A DNA stretch of 63,370 bases, from positions 1 through 63,370 of the forward strand of contig JAIFMG010000013.1 in assembly GCA_020048645.1 (NCBI GenBank), in the 5' to 3' direction. This document shows, in pieces, positions 35,463 through 44,354 of this stretch. Each line of letters begins with the position of its first letter. Position 1 is the stretch's first letter. The notes beneath the pieces were generated by a model, which was given only the letters and a program-made list of their open reading frames with translations, had not been told where the DNA came from and searched no databases. The DNA comes from Bacteroidota bacterium. Its GTDB lineage: Bacteria; Bacteroidota; Bacteroidia; Bacteroidales; UBA6013. The position numbers were made by a program, and so were the translations under genes.

Positions 35463-36809
35463 ATGTTCCAAAGATTGAAACTGACGGGCCTTTTCCTGCT
35501 GCTGCTTTTGCTGGGAGCCGGGCCGCTGGCCGCGCAGGCCGACTTCATCAACGCTGGGCCCATGCCGGGCCATTCGGCCATGCGCGAGGTTACGGTATGG
35601 CTGCAGACCACCCGCGCCGCGGAGGTGCGGATGCAGTTCTGGCCCGAGGGCGAGCCGGAGCGGAAAGGCTGGAGCAACACGGTCAACACCCAGCAGGAGA
35701 GCGCCTTCACGGCCCACCTGGTGGCGCAGGGCCTCGAGCCGGGCACGACCTACCAGTACCGGATCCACCTCGATGGCCAGGAGGCCGTCCGGCCCTACCC
35801 CACCCGCTTCCAGACGCAGACCCTCTGGGAGTACCGGACCGAGCCGCCCGCCTTCACGCTTCTGACGGGCAGTTGCGCCTACGTCAACGAGGCGGCCTAC
35901 GACCGCCCGGGCATCCCCTACGGAGGCGACTACGAGATCTTCAAGGCCGCCGCCAAGGCCGCGCCCGACCTGGTGCTCTGGCTGGGCGACAACGTCTATT
36001 TCCGGGAGGCCGACTGGGACTCGCGCTCGGGCATCCTGGCCCGCTACACGCACGACAGGGCCACCGACGAGCTGCAGCCCCTGCTGGGCGCCTGCCACCA
36101 CTACGCCATCTGGGACGACCACGACTACGGCCCCAACGACAGCGACCGCACCTATACCTTCAAGCGCGAGACCCTGGAGGCCTTCCAGCTCTTCTGGGCC
36201 AACCCCACCTACGGCCTGGGCGATGGCCAGGGCGTCTCCAGCTACTTCCAGTGGCAGGACATCGACTTCTTCCTGCTCGACAACCGCTGGTTCCGCGACC
36301 CCAACGACCTGCCCGGCCAGGGCAAGACCCTCCTGGGCCGCGAGCAGCTCGACTGGCTCAAGGGAGCGCTGGTCAGCAGCCGGGCGCCCTTCAAGATCGT
36401 GGCCATCGGCGGGCAGGTCCTCAACGACTCGGGCCAGTTCGAGACCTACGCCAACAACGGATTCGGCCAGGAGCGCCAGGAGCTGCTCGACTTCATCCGC
36501 GACAACCGCGTGGCCGGGGTCGTCTTCCTGACCGGCGACCGGCACCACACCGAGCTGAGCAAGCTCGAGGGCGAGGGGCAGGCCCCGGCCATCTACGACC
36601 TGACGGTCTCGCCCTTCACCTCGGGCGTGAGCACCTTCGGGCAGGAGGAGGCCAACAGCCTGCGCGTGCCCGGGACGCTGGTCATGCAGAAGAACTTCGC
36701 CCAGATCCGCTTCGAGGGCCCCCGCCTGGACCGCTCCATGACCATCGCCATCAAGGGCAAGCAGGGGGAGGTCCTCTGGGAGAAGACCCTCCGCCAAGAT
36801 GACTTTTGA
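35463..36809 (+). CDS. PhoD-like alkaline phosphatase/metallophosphoesterase, exported
   Basis: A 448-aa exported enzyme. Signal peptide MFQRLKLTGLFLLLLLLGAGPLAAQA (1-26). A short N-terminal beta domain follows (about 27-120), as in PhoD. The metallophosphoesterase motifs are LWLGDNVYF (about 173-181), IWDDHDYGPND (about 217-227), and FLTGDRHHTELS (about 355-366), which together bind a Ca/Fe or dimetal centre. The protein acts in the periplasm or at the cell surface on phosphodiesters or phosphomonoesters. The start at 35463 gives the best signal peptide; a TTG/ATG 30 nt earlier is possible. Confidence 0.87.
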   Translation: MFQRLKLTGLFLLLLLLGAGPLAAQADFINAGPMPGHSAMREVTVWLQTTRAAEVRMQFWPEGEPERKGWSNTVNTQQESAFTAHLVAQGLEPGTTYQYRIHLDGQEAVRPYPTRFQTQTLWEYRTEPPAFTLLTGSCAYVNEAAYDRPGIPYGGDYEIFKAAAKAAPDLVLWLGDNVYFREADWDSRSGILARYTHDRATDELQPLLGACHHYAIWDDHDYGPNDSDRTYTFKRETLEAFQLFWANPTYGLGDGQGVSSYFQWQDIDFFLLDNRWFRDPNDLPGQGKTLLGREQLDWLKGALVSSRAPFKIVAIGGQVLNDSGQFETYANNGFGQERQELLDFIRDNRVAGVVFLTGDRHHTELSKLEGEGQAPAIYDLTVSPFTSGVSTFGQEEANSLRVPGTLVMQKNFAQIRFEGPRLDRSMTIAIKGKQGEVLWEKTLRQDDF

Positions 36810-36881
36810 GCCGGGGGAATCCACCGGCAACTTGCCAGAAATTCGTATTTTGAGCCCTTGGAAACCATTTGCCGAGCCGCC

Positions 36882-37142
36882 ATGAAGAACAACCCGCTGG
36901 ACGACAAGGAGAAACTACGCCGAAAACACCGCGTCACCCTGGTATTCAATGACCTGGAGCTGGCGGCCCTCGAGGCGCACTGCAAGAAGTACGGCGTGGA
37001 GAACCGCGCCACCTTCATCCGGGAGACCGTCATGGGGGCCATCCTCCGCAAAAGGGAGGAAGACCATCCCCGGCTTTTCGAGGTCGAGCCCATCGCCCAA
37101 CCCCAGAGGACGCCGGACGCCATCCAGCCTCCTCTTTTCTGA
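36882..37142 (+). CDS. Small basic protein, possible ribbon-helix-helix fold
   Basis: An 86-aa protein. RKHRVTLVFNDLELAALEAHCKKYGVENRATFIRETVMGAILRK (about 13-56) has a strand followed by two helices with the spacing of ribbon-helix-helix DNA-binding or mobilisation-like proteins; the C-terminus (about 60-86) is Pro-rich and probably disordered. An upstream ATG at 36858 is in frame but adds a segment lacking similar character. It precedes the propeller kinase by 62 nt on the same strand. A direct regulatory link to the kinase is possible but not shown. Confidence 0.6.
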   Translation: MKNNPLDDKEKLRRKHRVTLVFNDLELAALEAHCKKYGVENRATFIRETVMGAILRKREEDHPRLFEVEPIAQPQRTPDAIQPPLF

Positions 37143-37204
37143 ACGCCATGCCTGGCGCGCATTTTTGCCATTTCTCAAACGTTTGAGTTGGAAAGAACCA
37201 CCCC

Positions 37205-40200
37205 ATGCGACCCAGCCCGTCCCTGATACTGCTCTTCCTGGCGCTGCTGTGCCCGGCCGCCGCCGTGGCCCAGCACTACCGCGTGGTGGGCTACGACGTG
37301 AACAGCGGCCTGGCCTCCGACGTGGTCAAGGCCATCACCATCGACACCATGGGCTACATCTGGCTGGGCATCGACGAGGGCGTCATCCGCTTCGACGGCA
37401 GGCGCTCGCAGTTCTTCGCCAACGCCAACCCGGGCGACTACGTCAAGCGCTTCTACCGCACGGCCGACGGCCAGATGTGGGTGGTCAAGGACCTGGGCAT
37501 CGAGCGGGTCAGGCCGCAGGGCGACTCCTTCGCCTTCGAGACCCTGTGGGAGGGATCGCACCGCCCCCAGGAGATCCTGCCTCGGAAGGTACACTACCCC
37601 AAGGACATCTTCCAGGCGTCGGACGGGGCCTACTGGATCAGCGAGCCGCACACGGTGGTGCGCGTCACGCCCGACAGCTTCCAGCGGTTCGACATGGGCA
37701 TCGAGAACGTGAGCCGGCACTTCGGCTTCTCGTTCATCGTGCGCGAGACCCAGGATGGCGATCTGCTCCTGTTCTCGCACCTGGGCAAGCTCTGGAAGTA
37801 CAACCCCCGCAACGGGCACTTCGAGCCGCAGGACTGGCGCATCGCCGGGCATGGCCTCAACTCGATCCTGGAGGTGGAGCCGGGGCGGTTCTGGCTGGCC
37901 ACCAACGACGGCCTCTTCGAGACCCTCCTGGGGCCGGAAGGGGGGCTCAGCCCGCCCCGTCTGCTGCGCCGCGGGGCCTACATCGAGGCCGTGGGCGGCC
38001 CCCAGGGCAAGGTGTTCGTGGGCGAGATGAACGAGGGCGTCTTCGAGTCCGACCGCGAGGCCCGCTCGTTCCGGCTGCTGGCCAGCACCAGCGTCAACGA
38101 CCTGTTCCTCCAGGGCGAGAACCTCTGGGTGGCCACCAACAACGGCATCAAGCTGCTGCAGCCCACCTTCTTCCGCCCGGCCCTGTTCGACGAGGGCATC
38201 CTGGAGGCCAAGGGCTCGTACAACTATGTCCAGAGCATCAAGGAAAGCGGCGACAAGGTCTATTTCTCGCTGGGCTCGGTGGTCTTCAGCATCGACGGGC
38301 GCACCGACGAGCTGGACACCCTGGCCGTCTGGCCCGAGGGCTTCATCGCCCAGATCGAGCCCAGCCCGCAGGGGCTCTGGCTGATCGACGAGGCGGGCAA
38401 CATCTACCTGCGCGACACGGCCGGGCGCATCGAGCGGCTGTTCGACAACATGAACCGCTTCGCCAACGCGGCCCGGGTGGACTCGGCCGGCTGGCTGTGG
38501 GTGGCCTTCAAGGACTTCGGCGGCCTGCACGGCTACGCGCCCGACCTCTCGCAGCGGCGGGCGCAGCCCCAGGGAGGCGAGGTGTTCTTCAACTGCCTGC
38601 GGCCCGACGGCCAGGGCGGCTTCTTCTGCGGGGCCTTCGGCACCCGGGGCTACCTCTACCACTTCGACCCCGCCCAAGGCCGCTTCGAGGACCTCTCTGT
38701 GCCCGTGGAGATGGCCCTGATGGTCAACGATTTGGACCTGGCCGCCGACGGCTCGCTGTACCTGGCCACCTCCTCGGGCATCCAGCGGCTGCGCGACGGG
38801 CGGCTGGAGGAGCTGCCCACCTACGCCGAGCGGGTGAGCTTCCGCTCGATCGGCGTGGCCGCCGACGGCAGCGTGTGGACGGCCTCGAACTTCGAGCTGC
38901 TGCGCATCTCGCCCGAGGGCAACATCACCCGCTTCAACCAGGCGCACGGCCTGGCCTCCAACACGGGCGTGCCCCGCTGCCTGCTCGAGGACCGCTTCCG
39001 CCACGTCTGGGTAGGCTCGCCCAGCGGCCTGAGCCGCTCGGTGGGCAAGGTGGACCGCAGCCTGCCCACGCCCGCGCCGCTGCTCGCGCGCCTCGACCAG
39101 GCCCGCGCCAGCCGCGACGGCCAGTGGCTCATCCAGCACGGCAGCGCGCTGGTGCTGAGCCTGGCCGTGCTCGACTTCCCCAACAACCGCACCCAGTTCC
39201 GCTACCGCGTCGCGCCTGGCGACGGCGCCTGGCGGCCCTGCGAGGACCGCCTGGTGGTGGACGGCCTCGACGAAGGCGCCTACGCGCTGGAGGTGCAGGC
39301 CCTCCAGGAGGGGCGCATCTACCAGTGGAGCCCCAGCAGCTCGGCGAGCTTCCGGGTCGTGCCGCCCTGGTACCGGACCTGGGCCTTCCTGCTGGCCGCC
39401 GCCGCCCTGCTGGCCCTGGCCACCTTCCTGCTCTTCCGCTGGCGCACCTACAAGCTCAAGCGCGAGAAGGACCTGCTCGAGGCCATCGTCCAGAAGCGCA
39501 CCGCCGAAATCAAGGCCCAGAAGGAGGAAATCGCCGCCCAGGCCCGCGACCTCTACGAGGCCAACCAGGAGATCCTGGCCAAGAACGACAACCTCGAGAC
39601 CCTCAACCACGAGCAGAAGAGCCTCATGGGCATCGTGGCCCACGACCTGAAATCGCCCCTGAACAACGTCATCCAACTGCTCGAGCTCATCGAGATGAGC
39701 GGGGACCTCAACCCCAAGCAGAACCGGTTCAAGAACCTGATCATCACGGTCTTGGAAGGCGGCCGGAGGCTCATCCAGGACCTGCTCGACATCACGGCCA
39801 TCGAGGGGCACCAGACCCCCATGGAGCTCCAGCCCTTCGTCCTTGCCGAGAACCTCGAGCCGCTGCTCTCGGGCCACTTCCAGGCCGCCGAGAAGAAGAA
39901 CATCCGCATGGAGCTCGTCTTCGAGGGCGACTGCGGCCAGGACATCCTCACGGACCTGAACTTCCTGGGGCGGGTGCTCGACAACCTGGTCTCCAACGCG
40001 CTGAAGTTCTCGGAGCCCGGCGGCACGGTCCGCGTGAAGACCCGCTGCATGGGCGAGCAGTGGGTGCTCTCGGTCAAGGACGACGGCCCCGGCTTCACCG
40101 ACGACGACCGCCGGCACCTGTTCAAGAAGTTCAAGAAGCTCAGCGCCCGCCCCACCGCCGGCGAGCACTCCTCGGGCCTGGGCCTTTCCATCGTCAAGAC

Positions 40201-40303
40201 CCTGGTCGAGCAGCTCCAGGGGCGGATCGCGCTGGAGAGCCAGCCGGGCCAGGGCAGCGAGTTCATCCTGAGCTTCCCCCGGAAACCCAAGGCCAACCCA
40301 TGA
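37205..40303 (+). CDS. Membrane sensor histidine kinase with two-component propeller domain
   Basis: A 1032-aa kinase. Signal peptide about 1-22. The periplasmic part (about 25-670) has repeated two_component_regulator propeller blades (for example GLASDVVKAITIDTMGYIWLGIDEGVIRFDG) and then a Y_Y_Y-type immunoglobulin-like domain ending near 720. A single transmembrane helix follows (about 725-745, AFLLAAAALLALATFLLF) and a coiled-coil stalk. HisKA has the phosphoacceptor in MGIVAHDLKSPLNN (about 815). HATPase has NALKF, DDGPGF and SSGLGLSIVKTL. Unlike classic Bacteroidetes hybrid regulators, it has no receiver or AraC-type HTH, so it needs a separate response regulator, which is not encoded next to it. 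Confidence 0.9.
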   Translation: MRPSPSLILLFLALLCPAAAVAQHYRVVGYDVNSGLASDVVKAITIDTMGYIWLGIDEGVIRFDGRRSQFFANANPGDYVKRFYRTADGQMWVVKDLGIERVRPQGDSFAFETLWEGSHRPQEILPRKVHYPKDIFQASDGAYWISEPHTVVRVTPDSFQRFDMGIENVSRHFGFSFIVRETQDGDLLLFSHLGKLWKYNPRNGHFEPQDWRIAGHGLNSILEVEPGRFWLATNDGLFETLLGPEGGLSPPRLLRRGAYIEAVGGPQGKVFVGEMNEGVFESDREARSFRLLASTSVNDLFLQGENLWVATNNGIKLLQPTFFRPALFDEGILEAKGSYNYVQSIKESGDKVYFSLGSVVFSIDGRTDELDTLAVWPEGFIAQIEPSPQGLWLIDEAGNIYLRDTAGRIERLFDNMNRFANAARVDSAGWLWVAFKDFGGLHGYAPDLSQRRAQPQGGEVFFNCLRPDGQGGFFCGAFGTRGYLYHFDPAQGRFEDLSVPVEMALMVNDLDLAADGSLYLATSSGIQRLRDGRLEELPTYAERVSFRSIGVAADGSVWTASNFELLRISPEGNITRFNQAHGLASNTGVPRCLLEDRFRHVWVGSPSGLSRSVGKVDRSLPTPAPLLARLDQARASRDGQWLIQHGSALVLSLAVLDFPNNRTQFRYRVAPGDGAWRPCEDRLVVDGLDEGAYALEVQALQEGRIYQWSPSSSASFRVVPPWYRTWAFLLAAAALLALATFLLFRWRTYKLKREKDLLEAIVQKRTAEIKAQKEEIAAQARDLYEANQEILAKNDNLETLNHEQKSLMGIVAHDLKSPLNNVIQLLELIEMSGDLNPKQNRFKNLIITVLEGGRRLIQDLLDITAIEGHQTPMELQPFVLAENLEPLLSGHFQAAEKKNIRMELVFEGDCGQDILTDLNFLGRVLDNLVSNALKFSEPGGTVRVKTRCMGEQWVLSVKDDGPGFTDDDRRHLFKKFKKLSARPTAGEHSSGLGLSIVKTLVEQLQGRIALESQPGQGSEFILSFPRKPKANP

Positions 40304-40352
40304 GGCGCCAGCCTGGCCGGCGGATATGCTGTTTTTGGAAGTCCGACATGGC

Positions 40353-40381
40353 TTGTGAAATGGAAAAGCTCCTTATCTTTA
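40353..40381 (+). promoter_or_regulatory. Promoter of TPR hybrid kinase
   Basis: TTG, 18 nt, TATCTTTA, with the ATG at 40420 about 39 nt downstream. This rules out the ATGs at 40348 and 40360 as likely starts. Confidence 0.5.
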
Positions 40382-40419
40382 CCGCCAAGACCACCAAAGC
40401 CCCTGGCCGATTGCTAGAC

Positions 40420-43329
40420 ATGGCGAAAACTTCCGCGCATAGCCACCAGCCCCTCCTCCGGGGCGGGTGGGCCTGGGCCTGGCTCCTTTGGGGCCTGTGC
40501 CTGCCAGGCTGGGCCGTGGCCCAGCCCTTCAGCCAGGCCCGCGAGGACAGCCTGGCCCTGCTCATCAGCCAGGCGCAAGGCCCCAGGCGCATCCGCCTGA
40601 CCCTGGAGCTGGCCGCGGAGCAAAGCCGCGACAGCATCGACAAGGCCATCGGCACCGTGCTTCTGGCCCTGGAGGGCGCGCAGGTGCGGAACCTGGACTC
40701 GCTGGTGTTGGAATGCCAGCTTCAGCACGCCCGCTACCTCTTCATGGCCGACAAGTTCGACGACGCGCTCAGATACGCCCAGGCCCTGCTCGAGGACGCC
40801 ACCCGGGCCAACGACCGCCACACCCAGGCCAGCGCCCACAACCTCATCGGGGCCATACACAACCGCAACGGCAGGCTTCACCTGAGCCTGGAGAGCTTCC
40901 TGGAGAGCATCCGCGTCTTCGAGGATCTGGGCGACTGGGAGCGCGTGGCCGACCTGCGCAACAACATCGGCACCACCCAGATCGTCCTGGGCAACTACGA
41001 GCTGGCCCGCACCTACATCGGCATCAGCCTCGAGTGGTACCTCGAGGCCGGGCAGGACGAGGGCATCTCCTTCTGCTACAACAACCTGGGCGAGTCGTAC
41101 TGGAAGCAGGCCCGGCTCGACTCCGCCCTGCACTTCTTCCGCTTGGCCGAGCAGGTCAAGCGCCGGCACGGGGCCGGACGCGAGCTCGCCCTGACCCTGG
41201 GCAACATCGGCCACACCCTGCTTGCCATGGGCCAGGCCGACTCCGCCGCGGTTTACCTCCTCGAGGCCAAGAGCATCAGCAAGCGTTTCGCGAGCCCGTC
41301 GAGCCTGGCCCTGGCGCACCTCGGCTTCGCCCAGATGCGCGCCTCCGCCGGAGAGCTGGCCCAGGCCAAGGCCGAGCTCGACAGTTGCGTGGCCATCGCC
41401 GAGGAAATCGGATACCACGACATCCAGCTCGGGGCCTACCTCGAGCAGACCGAGATCTTCGAGCGGCTTGGCCGCGACAGCCAGGCCCTGGCCAGCTTCC
41501 GCCTGTACCACAGCCTCAGGGACTCGCTCGTCAGCCAGCACAAGCAGCAGCAGGTCGAGGAGTTCCAGATGCGCTACGAAAGCGAGCGAAAGCAGAACCA
41601 GGAAATCATGCAAGGGCAGGAGGACAACCTGGCCCTGCGCCGCTACATGCTCGCCCTGGGGCTGGTCCTGGCCTCGGTGCTCTTCCTCTTCTTCAAGCGC
41701 TACCGCGAGATAAAGGCCAAGGACGAGATGCTCAAGGAGACCATCCGCAAGAACGAGGCCTTCATCGAGGCCATCCCCTACATGTACTTCACCATCGACG
41801 CCGGGGGCACCTACCTCGACTTCAAGTCGGCCCGCAGCGGCCGGGTCGGAAGCCGCGGCGGCGAGCTCATCGGCAAGAACATCCGCCAGGTCAAGGGCCT
41901 CGACCCCGAGAATCTGGACCTCTTCCTGCGCATGATCGAGCGCACGCTCCGCACCCGGCAGCCCCAGAAGTTCGGATACGTCTTCCGCAACCAGGGCGAG
42001 CTGCTCCACTACGAGAGCTACCTGGCCATGCTCAACCCCTCAACCGTCCTGGCCATCGTCCACGACGTAACCCAGCGGACCCAGGCCGAGCAGAAGCTCA
42101 AGGACATCTCCGAGCAGGTCAAGGCCCAGAACGAGGGCCTCCAGCAGAAGAACAAGGCCCTGGTGGAGGCCATGAACAAGGCCGCCGAGAGCGACCGGCT
42201 CAAGACCACCTTCCTGCAAAACATCTCGCACGAGCTGCGCACCCCCCTGAACAGCATCCTCGGCTTCTCGGAGCTGCTCAACCTCGACCGCATGGACCCC
42301 GAAAAGCGCAGGAACATCACCAAATCCATCAAGAAGAGCAGCCACCGCTTCCTGGGCATCATCAACGACATCATCGACATCTCCAAGATCGAGACCGGGC
42401 AAATGGCCATCCAGCCCGAGGACTTCAACATCAACGTCCTGCTCCGCGAGCTCGAGGCCGAGCTCGGGCAGCTACGGCAGGAAAAGCCCGCCTCGGAGGT
42501 GGAGCTCTCGCTCGAGCAGACCCTGCGCCCCGAGCTGGCCGAGGTCCACGCCGACCGCGACCGCATCGGCCAGGTGCTCCGCAACCTGCTCGACAACGCC
42601 CTGAAGTTCACCCAGGAGGGCCGCGTCCAGTTCGGCTGCCGGCGCGACGGCCAGCACCTGCTCTTCTTCGTCAAGGATTCCGGCATCGGCATCCCCAAGC
42701 ACATGCAGGTGGCCATCTTCGAGCGCTTCCGCCAGGTGGACGAGAGCTCCACGAGGCGCTACGGCGGCAACGGCCTGGGCCTGGCCATCTGCAAAGGCCT
42801 GGTGCTGCTCATGAAAGGCAACCTCTGGCTCGAGAGCGAGCCCGACAAGGGCTCGACCTTCTACTTCACCGTGCCCTACCTGCTGCCCCGCGGGGAAGAC
42901 ACCGAGGAGCTCGGGATGCCGGCCCAGCCCGGCAGGCACTGGCAGGGGCGCCGCGTGCTGGTGGTGGAGGACGAGCAGGAGAACTTCAACCTGCTCGAGT
43001 CGCTGCTCGAGCTCGAGAAGGCCACCTGCCTGCGCGCCAGCAACGGCCTCGAAGCCGTCGAGCTCTGCCGGGCCGACGGCGCGCTCGACCTGGTGCTCAT
43101 GGACATCGGGCTTCCGCAGATGAACGGCATCGACGCCACGGCCGCCATCAAGGCCTTCCGCCCCAAGCTGCCCATCGTGGCCCAGACGGCCTTCGGCATG
43201 ACCCAGGACAAGGTGCGCTGCATGAAGGCCGGCTGCGACGACTTCATCGCCAAGCCCATCAACCGCCTGCAGTTCCGCCAGGTCGTCGGCCGCTTCCTGG
43301 GCGAGCTGCCCGTGGATTTCGAGGACTGA
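40420..43329 (+). CDS. TPR-PAS hybrid histidine kinase with receiver domain
   Basis: A 969-aa kinase. The N-terminus has a hydrophobic export leader (about 14-32). About 60-400 is a periplasmic tetratricopeptide region, with repeats such as ASAHNLIGAIHNRNGRLHLSLESFLESIRVFEDLGDW. One TM helix (about 409-425) follows, then a PAS-like domain (about 445-560), a coiled coil, and HisKA with His604 in [18 protein letters not shown]. HATPase motifs are NALKF, DSGIGI and GGNGLGLAI. The C-terminal receiver (about 848-965) has the phospho-Asp in LVLMDIGLPQMNG (about 896) and Lys in FIAKPI. The open frame in this phase extends 3.5 kb upstream, but that part is the shadow of the preceding kinase. The next partner in the phosphorelay (HPt or regulator) is not in the window. 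Confidence 0.9.
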   Translation: MAKTSAHSHQPLLRGGWAWAWLLWGLCLPGWAVAQPFSQAREDSLALLISQAQGPRRIRLTLELAAEQSRDSIDKAIGTVLLALEGAQVRNLDSLVLECQLQHARYLFMADKFDDALRYAQALLEDATRANDRHTQASAHNLIGAIHNRNGRLHLSLESFLESIRVFEDLGDWERVADLRNNIGTTQIVLGNYELARTYIGISLEWYLEAGQDEGISFCYNNLGESYWKQARLDSALHFFRLAEQVKRRHGAGRELALTLGNIGHTLLAMGQADSAAVYLLEAKSISKRFASPSSLALAHLGFAQMRASAGELAQAKAELDSCVAIAEEIGYHDIQLGAYLEQTEIFERLGRDSQALASFRLYHSLRDSLVSQHKQQQVEEFQMRYESERKQNQEIMQGQEDNLALRRYMLALGLVLASVLFLFFKRYREIKAKDEMLKETIRKNEAFIEAIPYMYFTIDAGGTYLDFKSARSGRVGSRGGELIGKNIRQVKGLDPENLDLFLRMIERTLRTRQPQKFGYVFRNQGELLHYESYLAMLNPSTVLAIVHDVTQRTQAEQKLKDISEQVKAQNEGLQQKNKALVEAMNKAAESDRLKTTFLQNISHELRTPLNSILGFSELLNLDRMDPEKRRNITKSIKKSSHRFLGIINDIIDISKIETGQMAIQPEDFNINVLLRELEAELGQLRQEKPASEVELSLEQTLRPELAEVHADRDRIGQVLRNLLDNALKFTQEGRVQFGCRRDGQHLLFFVKDSGIGIPKHMQVAIFERFRQVDESSTRRYGGNGLGLAICKGLVLLMKGNLWLESEPDKGSTFYFTVPYLLPRGEDTEELGMPAQPGRHWQGRRVLVVEDEQENFNLLESLLELEKATCLRASNGLEAVELCRADGALDLVLMDIGLPQMNGIDATAAIKAFRPKLPIVAQTAFGMTQDKVRCMKAGCDDFIAKPINRLQFRQVVGRFLGELPVDFED

Positions 43330-43343
43330 CGCGGCTTTGGGCG

Positions 43344-44250
43344 CTGACACCAAGTTGGGTTCGAGGGTGGAAAATAGAAATCGCCAGCATCGAGCAAAAT
43401 TTGGGTCGAAATGCACGCTGATGACACGGATTGGGCGAATCCAGAAGGGATGGAATTGGAGTGGCCTGCCGTGCGTGGGTTGGAGTGTAAGTAATTGTCT
43501 AATAAAAAGTTGCTATCAAACGTGATGGTATGCCCCGAAGCCACGCCCAACCCCGAAGGGGTGTAATGATAAGCGGAGCCGAGGCGAAGAAGAGAGCCCC
43601 CAAGGGGCGAAATTGTCCTCATGGATGATGGAGGGCCCGATTCCTGCGCCCCGACCTTTGACCTTCGCCTGATTGTTCCGCCCCTTCAGGGCTTGGGGAG
43701 GGTTGGCTTTCCCGTTCCGATGGGCTTCACCCATCGCTAGGATATGTCGCCCCTTCAGGGCTTTCACGGCGAAGGCCAGGCATCCGAAAGGGGCGTAGCC
43801 CTGGCATCTTCGTAGCATCGCGCCGCCACCGCACCCTCAAAAGGGGCGTAGCCCTGGCATCTTGTGCCAAGCTGCGTTCGGATATTTCATATCAATTTGC
43901 CATCCAACGTGATAGGCTGCTTTGAAGCGTCTTGGTTTTCGCGTTGAACCCCTACGGGGTTCTGGTTCGCGGTGGTTCGCTGCTCTCCCGGATTTCATCC
44001 GGGGCTATTCATGTTCAATCCCTTTGGGATTGGGAAGGCAGACCGCTTTTGTCGGAAACTGATGTTTCGGATATTCTACCAACGAAGGCAAGTTGGTATT
44101 GCTTTGCAAATTCATGGGTCAAAATAAGGCAATAAGGTTATTTTGACGCCGCCAATTGATTTTCTACTAAGGTTTTGCCTCAAAATAAGGTCTTTTCACC
44201 CGTTTTCAAGGATTAGTTTATACCAAGTTGCTATCAAACGGGATAGATTG
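43344..44250. repeat. Gene-free mosaic of dispersed repeats
   Basis: No credible gene in about 1 kb. The tract holds several short repeat families. The motif AAGTTGCTATCAAACG occurs at about 43507 and 44224, with a degenerate copy TTTGCCATCCAACGTGATAG at 43897-43916. AACCCCGAAGGGGTGTAAT is at 43549-43567 (the inverse of copies at 33630 and 33672). AAGGGGCGTAGCCCTGGCATCTT occurs near 43788 and 43841. GCCCCTTCAGGGCT occurs near 43680 and 43749. CCCTACGGGGTTC is at 43950. A perfect 9-bp inverted repeat TCAAAATAA...TTATTTTGA lies at about 44118-44146. The block 43428-43482 is homologous to 33508-33565. Confidence 0.7.
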
Positions 44251-44354
44251 CCATGAAAGGCCTTGGCATGAGGACAACTTGGCAGGAAGCGGACGGCAGG
44301 GCATCGGCCTTGCTTTTTTGCCTTTTTGGGAGTAAATTGCAAGAAAGCAACGAC

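Noticed and set aside
36949-40419. Upstream extension of the TPR kinase into a 2126-aa protein
   Set aside because: This part is the out-of-frame shadow of the propeller kinase (Arg/Pro/Gly-rich) and a promoter lies just before the real start.
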